This document shows, one piece after another, positions 26,813-38,779 of a DNA stretch of 64,000 bases. The position numbers were made by a program, and so were the translations under genes. Under the pieces are notes generated by a model. That model saw nothing but the letters and a program-made list of their open reading frames with translations, searched no databases and was not told the origin of the DNA. This DNA is from Apteryx mantelli (lineage: Eukaryota > Chordata > Aves > Apterygiformes > Apterygidae), in NCBI RefSeq assembly GCF_036417845.1, contig NC_089985.1:31392583-31456582 (forward strand). Reading direction: 5' to 3'. Every line of letters begins with the position of its first letter. Within the stretch, counting starts at the first letter, position 1.

Positions 26813-29800
26813 TCATGGCAGCCCCGCAGCATCCTGCTGGTCCACGCTGATGCTCTCGCTGGACGGTGCCTTCACCTGGATCTGCGGCAGCTCCTTCTTC
26901 CATGTTTCGGAAGCCTCTGGCAGCTGGGGGGCTTTCAGGTGGCCGCCAGGCACGGAGGGCTCGCTGGCCTGGCTTTCCTCATCCTCCGTCTCTTCCTCCT
27001 CGATGCGGGCCACCGCCTCGGGGTCCTCGGAGCGGTTGGAGTAATGGGAGGGGGAGCCGCTGTCCGCCCGGGGACGCCGCAGGTGGGGATGGGCTCGGCT
27101 GCCCCGGCCGAAGTTTCTGAGGCTGACGGCGGGGGACGCGGCGGCGAGGAAGCGGGTGAGCAGGGGCGTGTGGATGCGTGGCGAGCTCAGCGAGGCCTCC
27201 ACCGGCTGGCTCTGCTCCGGGTCCTCGCACATGCTGGGGAGAACATGGGAGGGGTGGAGGCGATGGGAGGACCTGGAGACCCTTCCTTTGGGAAATAGGT
27301 CCCTCTCCGTCTGGAGAAGGGGTGGAAGGCTTGGTGGGAGAGGTTGCCTTCCCCAGCTGGCACTAACAGGATGAAAACCCCAGCTTGGCTGCTAGACGGG
27401 GACACCCAGGACCACTCGTGGCCTTTGCCCAGATGTGTTTGCAAGCCAAGTGCAGCTCTGGCAGGCTGCACTTGTGCCCCCACGGCTCCTTCATCATCCA
27501 GAGTGGCCCCCATACCCCGTGGGGGCCGAGCAGCGTGATCCCAAGGCAGGTTTGCTGTTTGCTTTTGGCAGCCTGCTGTAATTGGGTCCAGGGGGACGAG
27601 CCTGGTCGTGCTGTTGCCACCCCGAGCGCTCCCCTGCATTTTCTCCTGCACCCGTTTCCTGCTGCGGACGGGCCTCACCAGGGCACCTCGGGGCCAGCCT
27701 AGACGGCGGCACCCAAAGCACAGCAGGGACACGGCCGCTGCGTGCCCAGGGTTGTCCCACACTGTGGTGCAGAGACGTGGCTGCAGGGGACCCCCGTCGG
27801 GGTGTCCAGCTTCAGGCAGCACCGCAGCGGTGGCACCGCACACTCACCGCATGTCGAAGGTAGAGCCCAGAAACGAGGGCTTCAAGGTCTCGGCGGCCGT
27901 GGCCGTGGTGTAGGGGGGCTGTGCCGTGGACTCATTCCAGTACTTGTCCTTCCCAGCTGGTGGCAGGTTCTGGTACATGTCATCCACGGACAGCAGGGAC
28001 ACCTGGGCAGCGCAAAGGCAGGGGACAGGGGTGGTTTGCAAGGACACGAGCAGGGCCCATGTCTTCAGGTCCTGCCCCCCCTTGCTGGGGCAGGACTGCA
28101 AGGGGCTGGGGAGGCTCTGGGCCCGGCTGATCTCCTGGCTGCTTTGGGGGTTTCCTTCTTTTCAATTACTTCCCCAGTGGTGAGGGGATGAGCACTGACC
28201 CTCCATGTGGTGGGTGCCCACAGGGCACAGGCACAGCCCAGGGACTCCCCAGGCCCTCTGCCAAGCCAGGCAGTTTGGGCTGCACTGGAGGCCTCTGCAG
28301 AAACCAGCACAGCTGCCATGGGGGCACAGACCAGAGGAGGGACAGGGGATGGAGGGACAAGGTGCAGCCCTGCTTCTCTGCATGGGAACCTCCTTTGGAT
28401 GAGGGTCTGCGAGGCTGGAAGCAGAGCAGGGGGCCGGCAGGGCACCAATCTCATTTCCAGGGATGTCCCTGCACCCTGACTGCAGCAGTCCATCGAAACA
28501 GCAGCGAGGGACCCACCTGCAGGTTCCTGTCTATCAGCTTGTTGGTCTCAAAGTCATCGTCATCTTCCCCAAAAGGGTTAATGATCTGCTCTGCAACCTG
28601 GGGAGGGAGGGAGGCAGGTGGGTGAGACAGGGACCCTGGAGACATGGAGGGACCAAGGACACAGACACCTTCCCGCGGGGCTCTCCAGCTTGCTGTCTAC
28701 CTGTGGGGCTCACAAAACCTGCAGCCCTGGAGCCCCGTGCTGAGCAGCCTCCACCCTTTGGGGCTCTGGTGTGGTGGCTGGGCACAGCAGACGTGTCCCT
28801 CCAGGGATGTGGCCGGTGCCATGCCCCAGGTGCCCTAGCCCTTCTGGTGTTGGTGTGTTGGGGCACACGGAGCCCCCGAGATGCCCAGAGGGCACAGGGG
28901 CAGCTGGAGACCCCTGTAGCGAAGGCCAGCTGGAGACCCCCATAGTGAAGGTCAGCTGGGGGCCCATGGTGGCTGCACGGCAGCTGTCTCACCTTCAGCC
29001 AACCGGCGTAGAAGAAGAACTGCAGGAGGGTGGAGAGGGGAACGTACATGTCCAGGTCCCCTTCCTGCCCCGGCTCCAGGGGCTCCAGGAACTGCCGCCC
29101 GATGAGGCAGAAGGCGAAGAAGGAGTAGACGGCGATGGTGACCACCTGCCGGGAGCATGGGGTCAGTCGGCAGAGGCAGCAGCATGTCCTGGGGCCTCTC
29201 TGGCTGGGAAGGGGTGCAGAGGGGCTCGGCATGGGAGATGTTAGGCTGAAAGAGGCTTGGCTGCTTGCTAAGGGTATCTCGCGCTTGGGGCTAAACCCCA
29301 TGGCCTGGCCAAACTCTGCCAAGGTGCGATTCCCTTGCATGCCTCTCAGTCTCCTGCTGCCCCATGCTCCTGCACGTTGCTGCTCCGGAGCAGATGCAAC
29401 AAGGGAATAAAGTGCTTTTATAAAGGGGGAGAGAGAGAGCCCCTCGGCAGGGTGGAGGAAGGAGGCTGCCATGGTTCCTCCACCGTTGTGGGGTGGATGG
29501 AGCTGTTTCATACTGGGATCTGAGCTTGGGGACCCCTGAGGTCCCCGAGCACGTGAAGTGATGGGACACCCACCTGCGTGTACACCAGCGGGATGCTGAT
29601 CCAGTCGTAGTGGAACAACATGCTGCACTTGGCCCGGTAGAGGTTCAGCTCCTGGGCAGAGAGCACAGGGACGGGTTACGCAGACTTTGCAGCAGTCCCC
29701 GCGGTGCCCCGCGCGCCCCGTCCTCCCCGCACCGACTCACGTCCATGAGCAAGCGGAGAGCCACGTCATCGCGGACACGGCCGTCCCGCCTGGCCTGGGC

Positions 29801-31924
29801 AGCCAGGTTGGTGAACCACACACAGGGGATCCAGTACTTGTTGAAGTCCGAGTGGAGGCTCTCAAACTTCTTGCGCTCGTCCTGCGTCATGAAACCTGTG
29901 GCCGGGGAGGGAGCAAGTGGGGGAGACACTCAGCATCCTGGACCTGGCCCCTGTGCCGGCGAGGAAAAGGTGTCCTGAAACCAACAGCAGCCACACAGCG
30001 ACCTGCTGCTTTTGGGGACTGTCCCCAGCGGGAATGTGGGGTTTTCCCAGCCTGCAGTGAAACCACAGCCCTGGGAGCCCAGTCCCTGCACCACACCGTG
30101 GGATGGGCTCCGGGAAGACGGAGGGGATGTGGGGCTCTTTGGGGACGTGGGGCTCTTCAGGGACAAATGTCTCTGCAAGGAAATAACCCCTCTGCACTGG
30201 GGCTTGTCTGACTGCTACCCCACATGTGGGTCCTGCTCTCTTCTCTGTGGATTTTGGGCAGTGGTGCTTGCAGAGGGTTGGGATGCTGCCCCCACTACCT
30301 GGTTCCTCAGCACGCCCCCATGGTGACAGGGACATCTCTGGGGCCTCTTTCCCTCCATGCCAAGCTTCATCCCCATGGACTTTGCCCTGTGTCCACCCTC
30401 ACCCGCTTCCACCACGTGGTCCATAGTGGGGAACCTCTTGAGCACCCGGGTGCTGACGGAGCGGAGGATGAGGACAGCCGAGAGGTTGGCGTAGCGGATG
30501 AGGGTGCGCCGCAGGATCCGCCCTCTCTCGTCCTTGCCGTGGACGTTGCTGGAGATGACGCACATGAGCTGGTCGGGCAGCGGGATGCTGGTGTACTGGG
30601 CCCACCACCGGTTCACAATCAGGGTGACATAGAAACCTGCGCCAGGAGAGAGCGTGTGGGGGGCCCTGAGCAGCCGGGGGGGGGCATGGGGCAGTGGCAA
30701 AGCCGGCATGGGCCCTTCTGGAAGTTACACCAAGGCTTGCCAGAGCTGGGCGGTGGGTTGAGACGAGGACGAGCCCATGCAAGGAGACCTGCCAGGTTTC
30801 TAGGGGTGACAGATTTCTCCGCGGCAGGGAGATAAAGCGCACATTGTGCTTCCCCTTGGCCTGCCCTCCCCGAGGGACGGCAGCCGGGACGCCGGATAAC
30901 CTCCCGCCAAGCGCCTTCCCCAGCTTTTCCCAGCCCTGTGAAAGGGGCAAAGTCGTTCCTCTTTGCTGCTGGGCGCGGGTGGCACGGAGGGAGGCAGGGG
31001 AGCCGCCGCTCCCAGGCACGGTGCCCCGCTCCCAGGCCGGGGGGGAATCACAGCCTCCCGCTGGCGGCCCCGGAGCAGGCTCCCACCCCAGCCCCCCTCC
31101 CTCCCTGCTGCCTGCTCCCACGTCCCACAGGCTGGGGAGCTGGGTGCCGCCCCCGGGGCGCGGGGCTCCCCCGTCCCCTTGGCCGAGGTGTTGGAGGTAC
31201 GTTTTGGCTGGGGAACTGCAAGGAGTCAGGATGGGCGTTGGGAGCACCCCGGAGCTGCCGGTGCCGGGAGGAGCAGGGAGCCCCCGGGTGCAAGGAGGCC
31301 CCCGAGAGGAAGCGTACCTAGGACAAACGACATGGGGATGAGGTCCGTGGAGCGGTTGCAGTATTGAGCCACTTTGGTGTAGAGGCGCTTCTGGTCTTCG
31401 GTCAGCAGCCGCCTGCAGCGGGCGCGCAGCGGGGTCAGGGCGAGCGGCGGCGCTGGGCCGCTGCCTCGGGCCTCCGCAAAACGCCCTCGCCCGGTTCCCC
31501 ACCCCCTCGCCGGGGTCCCGGCCTCTCGCCTGCCCTCCCCTGCCCACGCCGAGTGCCCGTGGGCTTCCCCCTCCCCACAGCTACCCCAGCACGGGGGCTT
31601 AGAGTAATGGGGCATCTCCGCAGGTCCCTGCTCCTGAGAACCTGCCCCGAGACGTGGCCCATGCCCGGGGCTCTTCCCAGCGTCCCGGCGGACCCCCGGC
31701 ACGGGCGGCGGTGAGGGGCGCAGGCCTGCAGTGAGCGACACGACCTGCGGAGACGCGCCGGCCCCCACTCACCGGTAGACGAGGCTCAGCACCGCGTACA
31801 GCACCACGAAGACGATGAACTCCTTGTAGAGCAGCTTGTAGATGCTGCCCTTCCAGCGGAAGAGCAGCTTGGAGAAGCCCCCAAAATGGGAGTTGGCGAC
31901 TTTCAGCGTGTAGGAGATGGTCAT
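26813..31924 (-). CDS. BEST4: Bestrophin-4, calcium-activated anion channel
   Basis: A bestrophin forms a pentameric plasma-membrane channel for chloride and bicarbonate, opened by calcium. Nine coding exons, 5' to 3': 31773-31924, 31318-31412, 30403-30636, 29741-29895, 29574-29651, 28993-29145, 28517-28597, 27848-28002, 26813-27233. All borders are GT-AG and phases join, giving 507 aa; human BEST4 is 473 aa as I recall. The start [20 protein letters not shown] is typical of the family. The neck region reads [19 protein letters not shown]. The acidic calcium clasp [10 protein letters not shown] lies in the exon at 28517-28597, before the conserved [20 protein letters not shown]. The C-terminal tail, mostly in the last exon, is variable, with an acidic run [10 protein letters not shown]. 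The position between RPS8 and PLK3 matches human. Confidence 0.97.
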
Positions 31925-34495
31925 AGTGGCACAGCCCGGTGCCTCGGTGCTGCAGCCAGGATGGACAGATGGACGGAGGTGTTATCCCGGGGGCACGGCC
32001 CTCCCTCCCTTCCAGAGCTGCCCCTACTCCACAGCTGGCAGCGAGCCGGGATGAGGAAAAGGATAGGGATGGAAAAAAGGAAAAGAATAAGGATGGCTCA
32101 GCTAAGGGGAAAACATCTTGGTCCACCTACAGGGAAAAAAGGTTGTTCAAGAGGAAAACGGACACTTGCTCATGCCCACACCGAGTGCTATTGCCAAGTG
32201 GGGGCCTCCAGAAAAGGCTCCCCCTGTATTAACAGGGCCACAGCTCATGGCAGGGGGTTAAAGGCTTCGGTTTCCCCCTGGTCGCATCCTTGCCCATCAT
32301 CAGGGTTGCCCCTGTGGCCCCCCCGACCTTCCTGCAGCTGCATCCCCTGCCTGCTCCCTACCTGCCCTCGCTGCCTTCCTCTCCCGTCCCATCCCATCCC
32401 ATCCCGTCACCTCTTCCCCCTAAATACCCGGCCCCAGCCCGCGTGGCCGAGCCTCCGCGTGATGGATTGGGGTTGTCACAGGCAGGGAATGGGGAACTCC
32501 AGTAGGTCCCACCTCTTTGCAACTGGCCGCAGCTGGAGATTTCAGTGGGGCTGCTGGTGCCGGAGCCAGGGCCGGCAGGGTGGTTTGGGTCATCCCCCTT
32601 TACTGCCGCTGCAGCCAAATTTAGGCTCCATGAGAAAGAGGAGGAAGGATGGAAGGATCAGTCCTGGCAGCCCTGGGAACATGACCCCGGGGCTGCAGAC
32701 AGAGCTGGCACCCACGTGGTCAGGGAGGGCTGTGGGATATTTCTGGAGCATGAGTGAAAAATATGCTTATTGCTGCCCGCATCCCCGCTGCCAGCCGAAG
32801 GCAGCGCCTCCGCCCGCGGCCGCAGCAGCCCCTCGCCTTTCGCTGTCCCCAAAGGGCTGGCAGGACATGGGGGGGCTGGGCTCATCCAGGCATGAATTCG
32901 GCTTCCTGGGGGTCACCAGCGGGGTGGAAAACCCCTGGCCCCCATTCCCCCGGGTTTGGCACAGGCACTGCTTGCTGCCTCGCCGTGGCGGTAACGACCG
33001 TGGGCTGTCCCACTTGGGCAGCACAGCAGCTCCTCGTCCCTCCGTGTCCCCAGGGGAGCTCGGGGACACCTGGGGCCGGGGTTTCGCAGCAGAGCTGGGG
33101 CCGGCCAGGGGCCCGGGGGGGTGGCCCGGCTGAGCTACCTGGCAGGGAGGGTGATGGAGGCTTGTTAAAGGCTGGCACGGGGCCACTTTCTCAGGACCTG
33201 GGAGACAGCTGGAAGAGCAAACTCCAGCGGGACATAAACCAGTGGGGAACATCCATGTGGAACAGAGACACGCAGTAAAACCCTGTCCTTGTCCCCAGGC
33301 CACACCAAGCTGTGCCGGTGTGCAGAGGCCCGTGAGCCGGGATCTCCCCTGTCCCCTGAGTCGTGGTCCTGGGGGTGCCCCCAGCTCCCAGCGCTGCGGG
33401 ACGGGAACTGGGGCTGCGCCAAGGCAGCAGCGAGTCACGCCAGGGCCCGGAGCAACAGCGGCTCTGCAGGAAATGCCGTTTCCGCTGCTGGACGCAGCAC
33501 GATGTCCTGCCCTGCCCTGGTCCCTTCCTGCCCACGGCCCTGGCCGGGCCCCAGGACGGCTCCGGCCTGCCGAGCAGGGCGGCCCAGGGGCTTCCAGCCT
33601 GGGAAATGCCCCCAGGATGTCCCTCTGAGTGGGGCGGCAGAGCCCGCTGCCTCCTTCTCCGTCTCCACCTGCACCAGCAGCTGGAGAGGGGGGTGAGGGC
33701 GACGGCAGGGGGACAAGGGCACCTGCGTCCCCCCGGGCTGCAGCACCCATGGGTGCGACGCGCCGGAGGGGTGCCTGGGCAGGAAGATGATTTACAGCAC
33801 CCCCTGCCTCTCCCCTGGTTCCCAGGAGCTCCACGGCCCTGGCAGGAGCCGGCAAACCCTTATTTACAGCGGGCTGACAGCTTCCTCCGCCGGGCTGTAA
33901 ATCACGCCCGGGCTCAGCGCTGGCGCTGCACATTTCAGTAAAGGTTTGGGGAGCACAGCGCTGCAGGGCCGGGCTGAAGGCTACCCAGGGACACCCGTAA
34001 CCCCGCTGAGGAAGCCGGGCCAACCTCCCTGCCGTGCAGCCCCCTGCAAAACAGCAGGGGAAGCGCTTGAGAGCCGGGGGCAGCACGTCCCAGTGATGCC
34101 TGTAAAAAACCCTCCTCCCTCCAGGACTCTGCCCTTCGGCTACGGGAATGGGGCTGTCCTGGGAGATGGGTTTTGGCTGGCCCAAGCCAGTGTGCAAGGC
34201 AGAGCTACCGCTCACCCTAAGCCAGTGGCCAGCGGCAAACTGATCCCCGGGGCTACGAGCCGCCCATCGGCTGCCAAATGAGACCCTGCCCCAGGCTGGG
34301 GTGTCACAGGGGCACAGAGAGGGGAGACGGGGTGGGAGCAAAGCCCCCCGCCCCATCCCCGTGCTGCCCCGGCCCGGCTCGGCGCCTTGCCAGCCCGGCA
34401 CAGCAGCCGCCAAGGGCTCGACTCAAGGCCGGGGGGATCCCCGCCACCTCCCCGCTGCCCCAAACCCAGCAGACACAGCGGTGCAGCAGCACTGC
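31925..34495. other. Spacer between BEST4 start and LRR receptor 3' end
   Basis: About 2.6 kb that must hold the BEST4 5'UTR and promoter. A minus-strand TATTTAGG in an A/G-rich context near 32425 could be a TATA-like box, but I cannot fix a start site. No other gene is supported; the long frames here are GC-rich shadows on both strands. Confidence 0.4.
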
Positions 34496-34509
34496 CAGGA
34501 GCAAAACGG

Positions 34510-34515
34510 TTTATT
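34510..34515 (-). terminator. LRR receptor polyadenylation signal
   Basis: Minus-strand AATAAA, giving a 3'UTR of about 0.7 kb (about 34495-35205) for the receptor gene. Confidence 0.6.
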
Positions 34516-35205
34516 TCTTATTGACGGCCGGCGCCTGCAGGCCCTGGTGGCAGATCAGCTAGGGACGGCTGCGAGGGACCCTCCTCTGCGCGTGTGCATC
34601 TCATGCACATTGCCATGAGCCCCTGCCGGGCCCAGGGCACCTTGCACGTGTGCAGCTCCGCAGCCTTGATGCAGATCATGAGGGCAGAAGCAGAGCCAAC
34701 CCCGTTTTGGGCCCGCAGCCCCCCTTATCTGGGGGCTGGCAAGCAGAGGGTCCGTGCAGGATGCCATCCAGGCCAGATGGCAGTGTCCTGGCCCCAGAAA
34801 GAGAGCGTGAAGACCACAGCCAGTAGGTCTAGGACACAATTCTGTCACCTGGTCCCAAAAACCAGCGGAGATAACCCACCTCCTACCTCAGACACCACCA
34901 GCCCGGGCGTCCCCAAACACTGCCTGCCTGCCACGGCCCCCAGTGCCTGAAGCCCCCTCGCCACCCCCTGCCTGGCTGCAGCACTGGCAGGACGCTGGCA
35001 CGGCAAGCGAGGGGTGCAGGCAGCAGCACAGGGGAGGGGAGGGGAATTTGGGGGTGCAGCTTTGCAAACAGCTGGTGTAAGCCAACGCAGGAAAGCTCGC
35101 GCTGCTCCCGCTCCGCTGGGTTTCACTGCCAGCCCGGAGGCACAACCTAGTCCCCTGCCATCCTCCCAGGGTATCCGAGACACAGCCCTGAGTCCCAGCC
35201 AAGTT

Positions 35206-36450
35206 TCAGTGCAGGTCGATGTTCTCATACTCCAGGTTGTCCGAGTCCTCCAGCTCGATGCCAGGTACCAGGTTGTAATAGTTGGTCGACTGGCTCATGT
35301 ACATCTTCTCCCGGTCGGCTGAGTCCTTCAGGACATCGCTCACGCTCACAGTTTCTGCCTCTGCCTCGCTGCCCACCAGCTCCTCTGCCCTTGGTGGTGT
35401 TGGGGTGTCCTGCTCCGTGCCCAGCCCCGTGCCTGGCTGCCCTGTGTTGGCCACCACCAGGGAACTGCTGGAGGATCCCACCTGGATCTCCACCTCCTCA
35501 TAGATGTCCTTGCCACTCTCCAGAAGGGCTGCAGAGGGCTGGAGCAGGACCTGGTTCCCCAGGAGCACCTTCTTCTCGGTCTCAGAGGGTGCAGCTGGCA
35601 GCTCATAGGGGACGTAGTGGTGGGGCTCCACGAGTGCCGTTGCATTGCTCGTCTCTGCCATGGCGAGGTGGCTCTCGGGCCTGCTCTGAAAGCTGTAGTT
35701 GGTCTTTCTCTTCCACCTGTAGAAGCAGCAGGTGATGCTGGTGAGGATGAGCAGCGGGGGTAGGCAGATGAAGAGGGCGGTGAGGCTGTGCGAGTGGCAC
35801 AGCTCGTCCCGGGGGATGGTCTGGAGGTCGACGCCACGGTACCGCTCCGGCGTGTGGCAGATAACCTCAGTGGCCCGGCTGGACGAGCTCTGCAGGTTGC
35901 TGAGCAAAGCACAGCTGCAGTCCCAGCTGTTGTTGGAGAGCTGCAGCTGGAGCAGAGACGGTTGCAGGAGGCTGGCAGGAAGGGAAGTTAAAGCGTTGAA
36001 GCCCAGGTAGACCTCCCGGACCTGCGTCGATGCTTTCAGGAAGGACTTGGGCAACTCCTGGAGCTGGTTCCTGTCCAGATAAAGGACCTTCAAATTAGGG
36101 GCATCTTCCAGAAAGCTTCTGGGGAGACTTTCCAGCTGGTTGTGACTTAAGTGCAAGATCTCCAAGGTAGGGGTGACTCCCTGGGCATTGCTGATAGCTG
36201 TAATGCTGCAGTGCGAGAGGTAGAGCTCCCGCAGACCCCGGACCCCCGCCAGGGCGCCCCAGTCCAGGTGGGTGATGTTGGAGCTGGTGAAGTTGAGGCA
36301 GCAGGTCTCGGGGAGCGGAGCTGCCTGGAAGTCCTGGAAGTCCATGGGCCCCGTGCAGTTGCAGCTTTCCAGTGCTTCCCCAACATCCAGCTCCGGAGCC
36401 GGGTCCAGGGCAAGGCTGGCAGTGAGCAGGAGGCTGCCCCACAGCGGCAT
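35206..36450 (-). CDS. Leucine-rich repeat transmembrane receptor with ITIM, LRRC25-like
   Basis: The main reading is a 414-aa type I membrane protein in one coding exon. Parts in order: signal peptide about 1-16; a Cys cluster 30-51 (SCNCTG, ETCCLNF) as LRR cap; about five LRRs 58-175 with cores such as LEILHLSHNQLESLP and LKVLYLDRNQLQELP; a C-terminal cap with WDCSC at 176-180; a transmembrane helix about 222-244 followed by RWKRK; a 170-aa tail. The tail has Tyr motifs YVPYEL, IYEEV (Tyr317), YYNLV (391-392) and LEYENI (Tyr408), the last an exact ITIM (L-x-Y-x-x-I). The layout and the end NLEYENIDL recall LRRC25, a myeloid receptor, but similarity is loose and human LRRC25 is on another chromosome. 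A 5' exon ends at 36829 (GT donor) and joins an acceptor before 36467. That exon has an in-frame ATG at 36847 which would add 12 residues. A role in immune signalling is an inference. Confidence 0.85.
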   Translation of the reverse strand: MPLWGSLLLTASLALDPAPELDVGEALESCNCTGPMDFQDFQAAPLPETCCLNFTSSNITHLDWGALAGVRGLRELYLSHCSITAISNAQGVTPTLEILHLSHNQLESLPRSFLEDAPNLKVLYLDRNQLQELPKSFLKASTQVREVYLGFNALTSLPASLLQPSLLQLQLSNNSWDCSCALLSNLQSSSSRATEVICHTPERYRGVDLQTIPRDELCHSHSLTALFICLPPLLILTSITCCFYRWKRKTNYSFQSRPESHLAMAETSNATALVEPHHYVPYELPAAPSETEKKVLLGNQVLLQPSAALLESGKDIYEEVEIQVGSSSSSLVVANTGQPGTGLGTEQDTPTPPRAEELVGSEAEAETVSVSDVLKDSADREKMYMSQSTNYYNLVPGIELEDSDNLEYENIDLH

Positions 36451-36828
36451 CGTCCGCAGCCCAGGACCTGTGGGGGGAGCAGAGGAGAGGATGGGTGACC
36501 CCCCCGGACCAGCTGTCCCTGCTCCCCTTGCTCCAGGGACCCTGCCCAGCTCGGGGGCTGAACCCCCCAAGGAAGGCACCTGGTTCCCCCGCCCGCCCCT
36601 GCAGCGCCCAGGGGCTGCAGGGATCCCGGCGGGACCCCGCTCCCGGGCGGCTGGACCCACGTCCCGGGGATGCCGCCCCCGCCAGGCCCGGGGATGCCTC
36701 AGCCCCGACGTCCGGCCCCGGCCGGGGAGCCCGCAGGAGCGAGCCGCTGCCGGGGCCGCGCTCGTGTCGGCGGCGCGGGGCCGGGCCCCCGGGGGCAGCG
36801 CGGGGGCGGCCCCGCCGCCCGCTCTCAC

Positions 36829-36847
36829 CTGCCGCCGCCCGCCCCAT
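36829..36847 (-). CDS. Possible upstream coding exon of the LRR receptor (alternative start)
   Basis: Minus-strand ATGGGGCGGGCGGCGGCAG is followed by the donor GTGAGAG. Spliced to the acceptor CCCCCACAG (exon from 36467 downward) it reads MGRAAAGPGLRT and then the internal start MPLWGS, with no stop. Translation could begin here or at 36450. The shorter form has the cleaner signal peptide; the longer one still keeps a hydrophobic N-terminus. Confidence 0.5.
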
Positions 36848-37009
36848 GCTCCCGCGGCCGGGACGCGCCCGCTCCGCTCCGCTCCGCTCCGCTCCGCGCC
36901 CGCCCGGTGCCGCCGCCGGGCTCCGCCTCGCCGCGGGGCGGCCCCGCCGGAGCCCGCCCGGGCCCGCCGCGCCGCGCCCGGCCGCCTGCGGTCCCCCGGC
37001 CCTGCGCCC

Positions 37010-38395
37010 CGGCCCCCTCCAGTCCCCAGCCCTGTCCCCCTCCAGCCCTGCACCCTGCGCCCGGCCCCCTCCGGTCCCCCGCCCCTGTGCCCCGTGCCCC
37101 TCCAGCCCCGCACCCTGTCCCCCTCCAGTCCCCAGCCCTGTCCCCCTCCAGCCCTGCACCCTGTCCCTCTCCAGCCCTGCACCCCGGCACCCTCCAGTCC
37201 CCAGCTCCATCCCCCTCCGGTCCCCTGCTCCGTCCCCCTCCAACCCTGCACCCCGTCCCCCTCCAGCCCTGCACCCCAGCCCCCTCCAGTCCCCCGCCCC
37301 GGCCCCCTCCAGCCCTGCGCCCCATCCCCCTCTGGTCCCCCACCCCTGTGCCCCGTGCCCCTCCAGCCCCGCACCCTGTCCCCCTCCAGTCCCCCACCCC
37401 TGCACCTTCTTCCCTCTCTAGACTCTTTGCCCCATCCCCTTCCAGCCCTGCACCCCATCCCCCTCCAGTCCTGCACCCTGTCCCCCTCCAGCCCTGCACC
37501 CTGTCCCCCTCCAGTCCTGCACCCTGTCCCCCTCCAGTCCCCCACCCCTGCACCTTCTTCCCTCTCTAGACTCTTTGCCCCATCCCCCTCCAGTCCTGCA
37601 TCCTGTCCCCCTCCAGCCCTGCACCCTGTCCCCCTCCAGTCCTGCACCCTGTCCCCCTCCAGTCCCCAGCCCCTGCACCTTCTTCCCTCTCTAGACTCTT
37701 TGCCCCATCCCCCTCCAGCCCTGCACCCTGTCCCCCTCCAGTCCTGCACCCTGTCCCCCTCCAGTCCCCAGCCCCTGCACCTTCTTCCCTCTCTAGACTC
37801 TTTGCCCCATCCCCTTCCAGTCCTGCACCCTGTCCCCCTCCAGCCCTGCACCCTGTCCCCCTCCAGTCCTCAGCCCCTGAACCCTCTTCCTTCTCTAGAC
37901 TCTTCACCCCATCCCCTTCCAGCCCTGCACCCTGTCCCTCCTCTGGCCACTGCATCTCATCCCCCTCCAGCCTTGCACCTTGTCTCCCTCTGGCCCCTGC
38001 ACCCTATCTCCCCTCCAGCCCCCCACACCCTGCCTCCCTCCACCCCTCTCCATGAGCCACGATCTCCCTCAGGCCCCTGTACCCCATCTCCTCTCTGGTG
38101 TCCTACAAGCCATGGTCCCTCCAGCCCCACTGTCCTCTGGCACCCCAAGAGCCACCATTCCCCCCCACCCCTGCACTCAATCTGCCCTCTAGTCCCCCTT
38201 TCTCTGCCCCCACCAAGGCATGGGTCCCTCCAGTCCCCATATTCCAGACTCTCCTCCCCTTCCTCCACTCTCCATCCCCCAGAAGCCACAACCCTTTTCA
38301 ACCTCCCCCAAAATGCACCCCCTCTTTTCCCCCACAAGCCACATCCCCCTCCAGCCCCTCACAGACCACATCCCCCTCCAGCCCCCATGCTCCAG
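37010..38395. repeat. C-rich minisatellite, 23-bp unit with a higher-order pattern
   Basis: Tandem copies of CCTGTCCCCCTCCAGTCCTGCAC (23 bp, given here as consensus CCTGTCCCCCTCCAG + TCCTGCAC) and variants fill about 1.4 kb upstream of the LRR receptor. Five copies of a longer unit contain CTTCCCTCTCTAGACTC. Their CTAGAC anchors are at 37418, 37566, 37691, 37793 and 37895, spaced 148, 125, 102 and 102 bp. The spacing changes by exactly one 23-bp unit. Toward 38.4 kb the array decays. It creates very long false ORFs on both strands. Confidence 0.9.
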
Positions 38396-38779
38396 CGTCA
38401 GCCCCGGGGCAGCGTCCCCCCATTTCTGCCAGCCCGGCATCTGCTGAATTCCCCCCTCTCCTGGGAAGGGGATATATTTGCGGGATGGCTCTGCCGGGCT
38501 GGTCCCCACCTCTGTGCGCAGTGCGATCGCCAGCCCAGTGGGGCAGAGGGTGCAGGGTGGACATGCCTGCAGGATTGGGAGCAGCGGGCCAGCCTCCCTC
38601 TCGTCACTGGGCCCATTACGACTTCCTTCCACCCTGCACAAGTCCGAGGCTGGGGAAGGAGGAGCCGGGGCTGGAAATGAGCACCACAACCCACAGGAAA
38701 AGCGTGAATTGGCACTAACGCCGCTGGAGAGGGGAGCTGCATGTCCGCACCCTGAAAGCGTGTGTGCGGACACCGCGCT

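Noticed and set aside
35206-37851. One minus-strand frame of 881 codons covering the LRR receptor and the minisatellite
   Set aside because: Only the last 414 codons are the receptor. The upstream part is the 23-bp repeat read through, rich in Gly/Trp/Arg, and it crosses a clear splice acceptor and the 5' exon.
36272-38680. Plus-strand frame of 802 codons, Pro/Ser/Leu-rich
   Set aside because: Product of the C-rich minisatellite, whose biased unit lacks stops; it runs antisense through the receptor gene.
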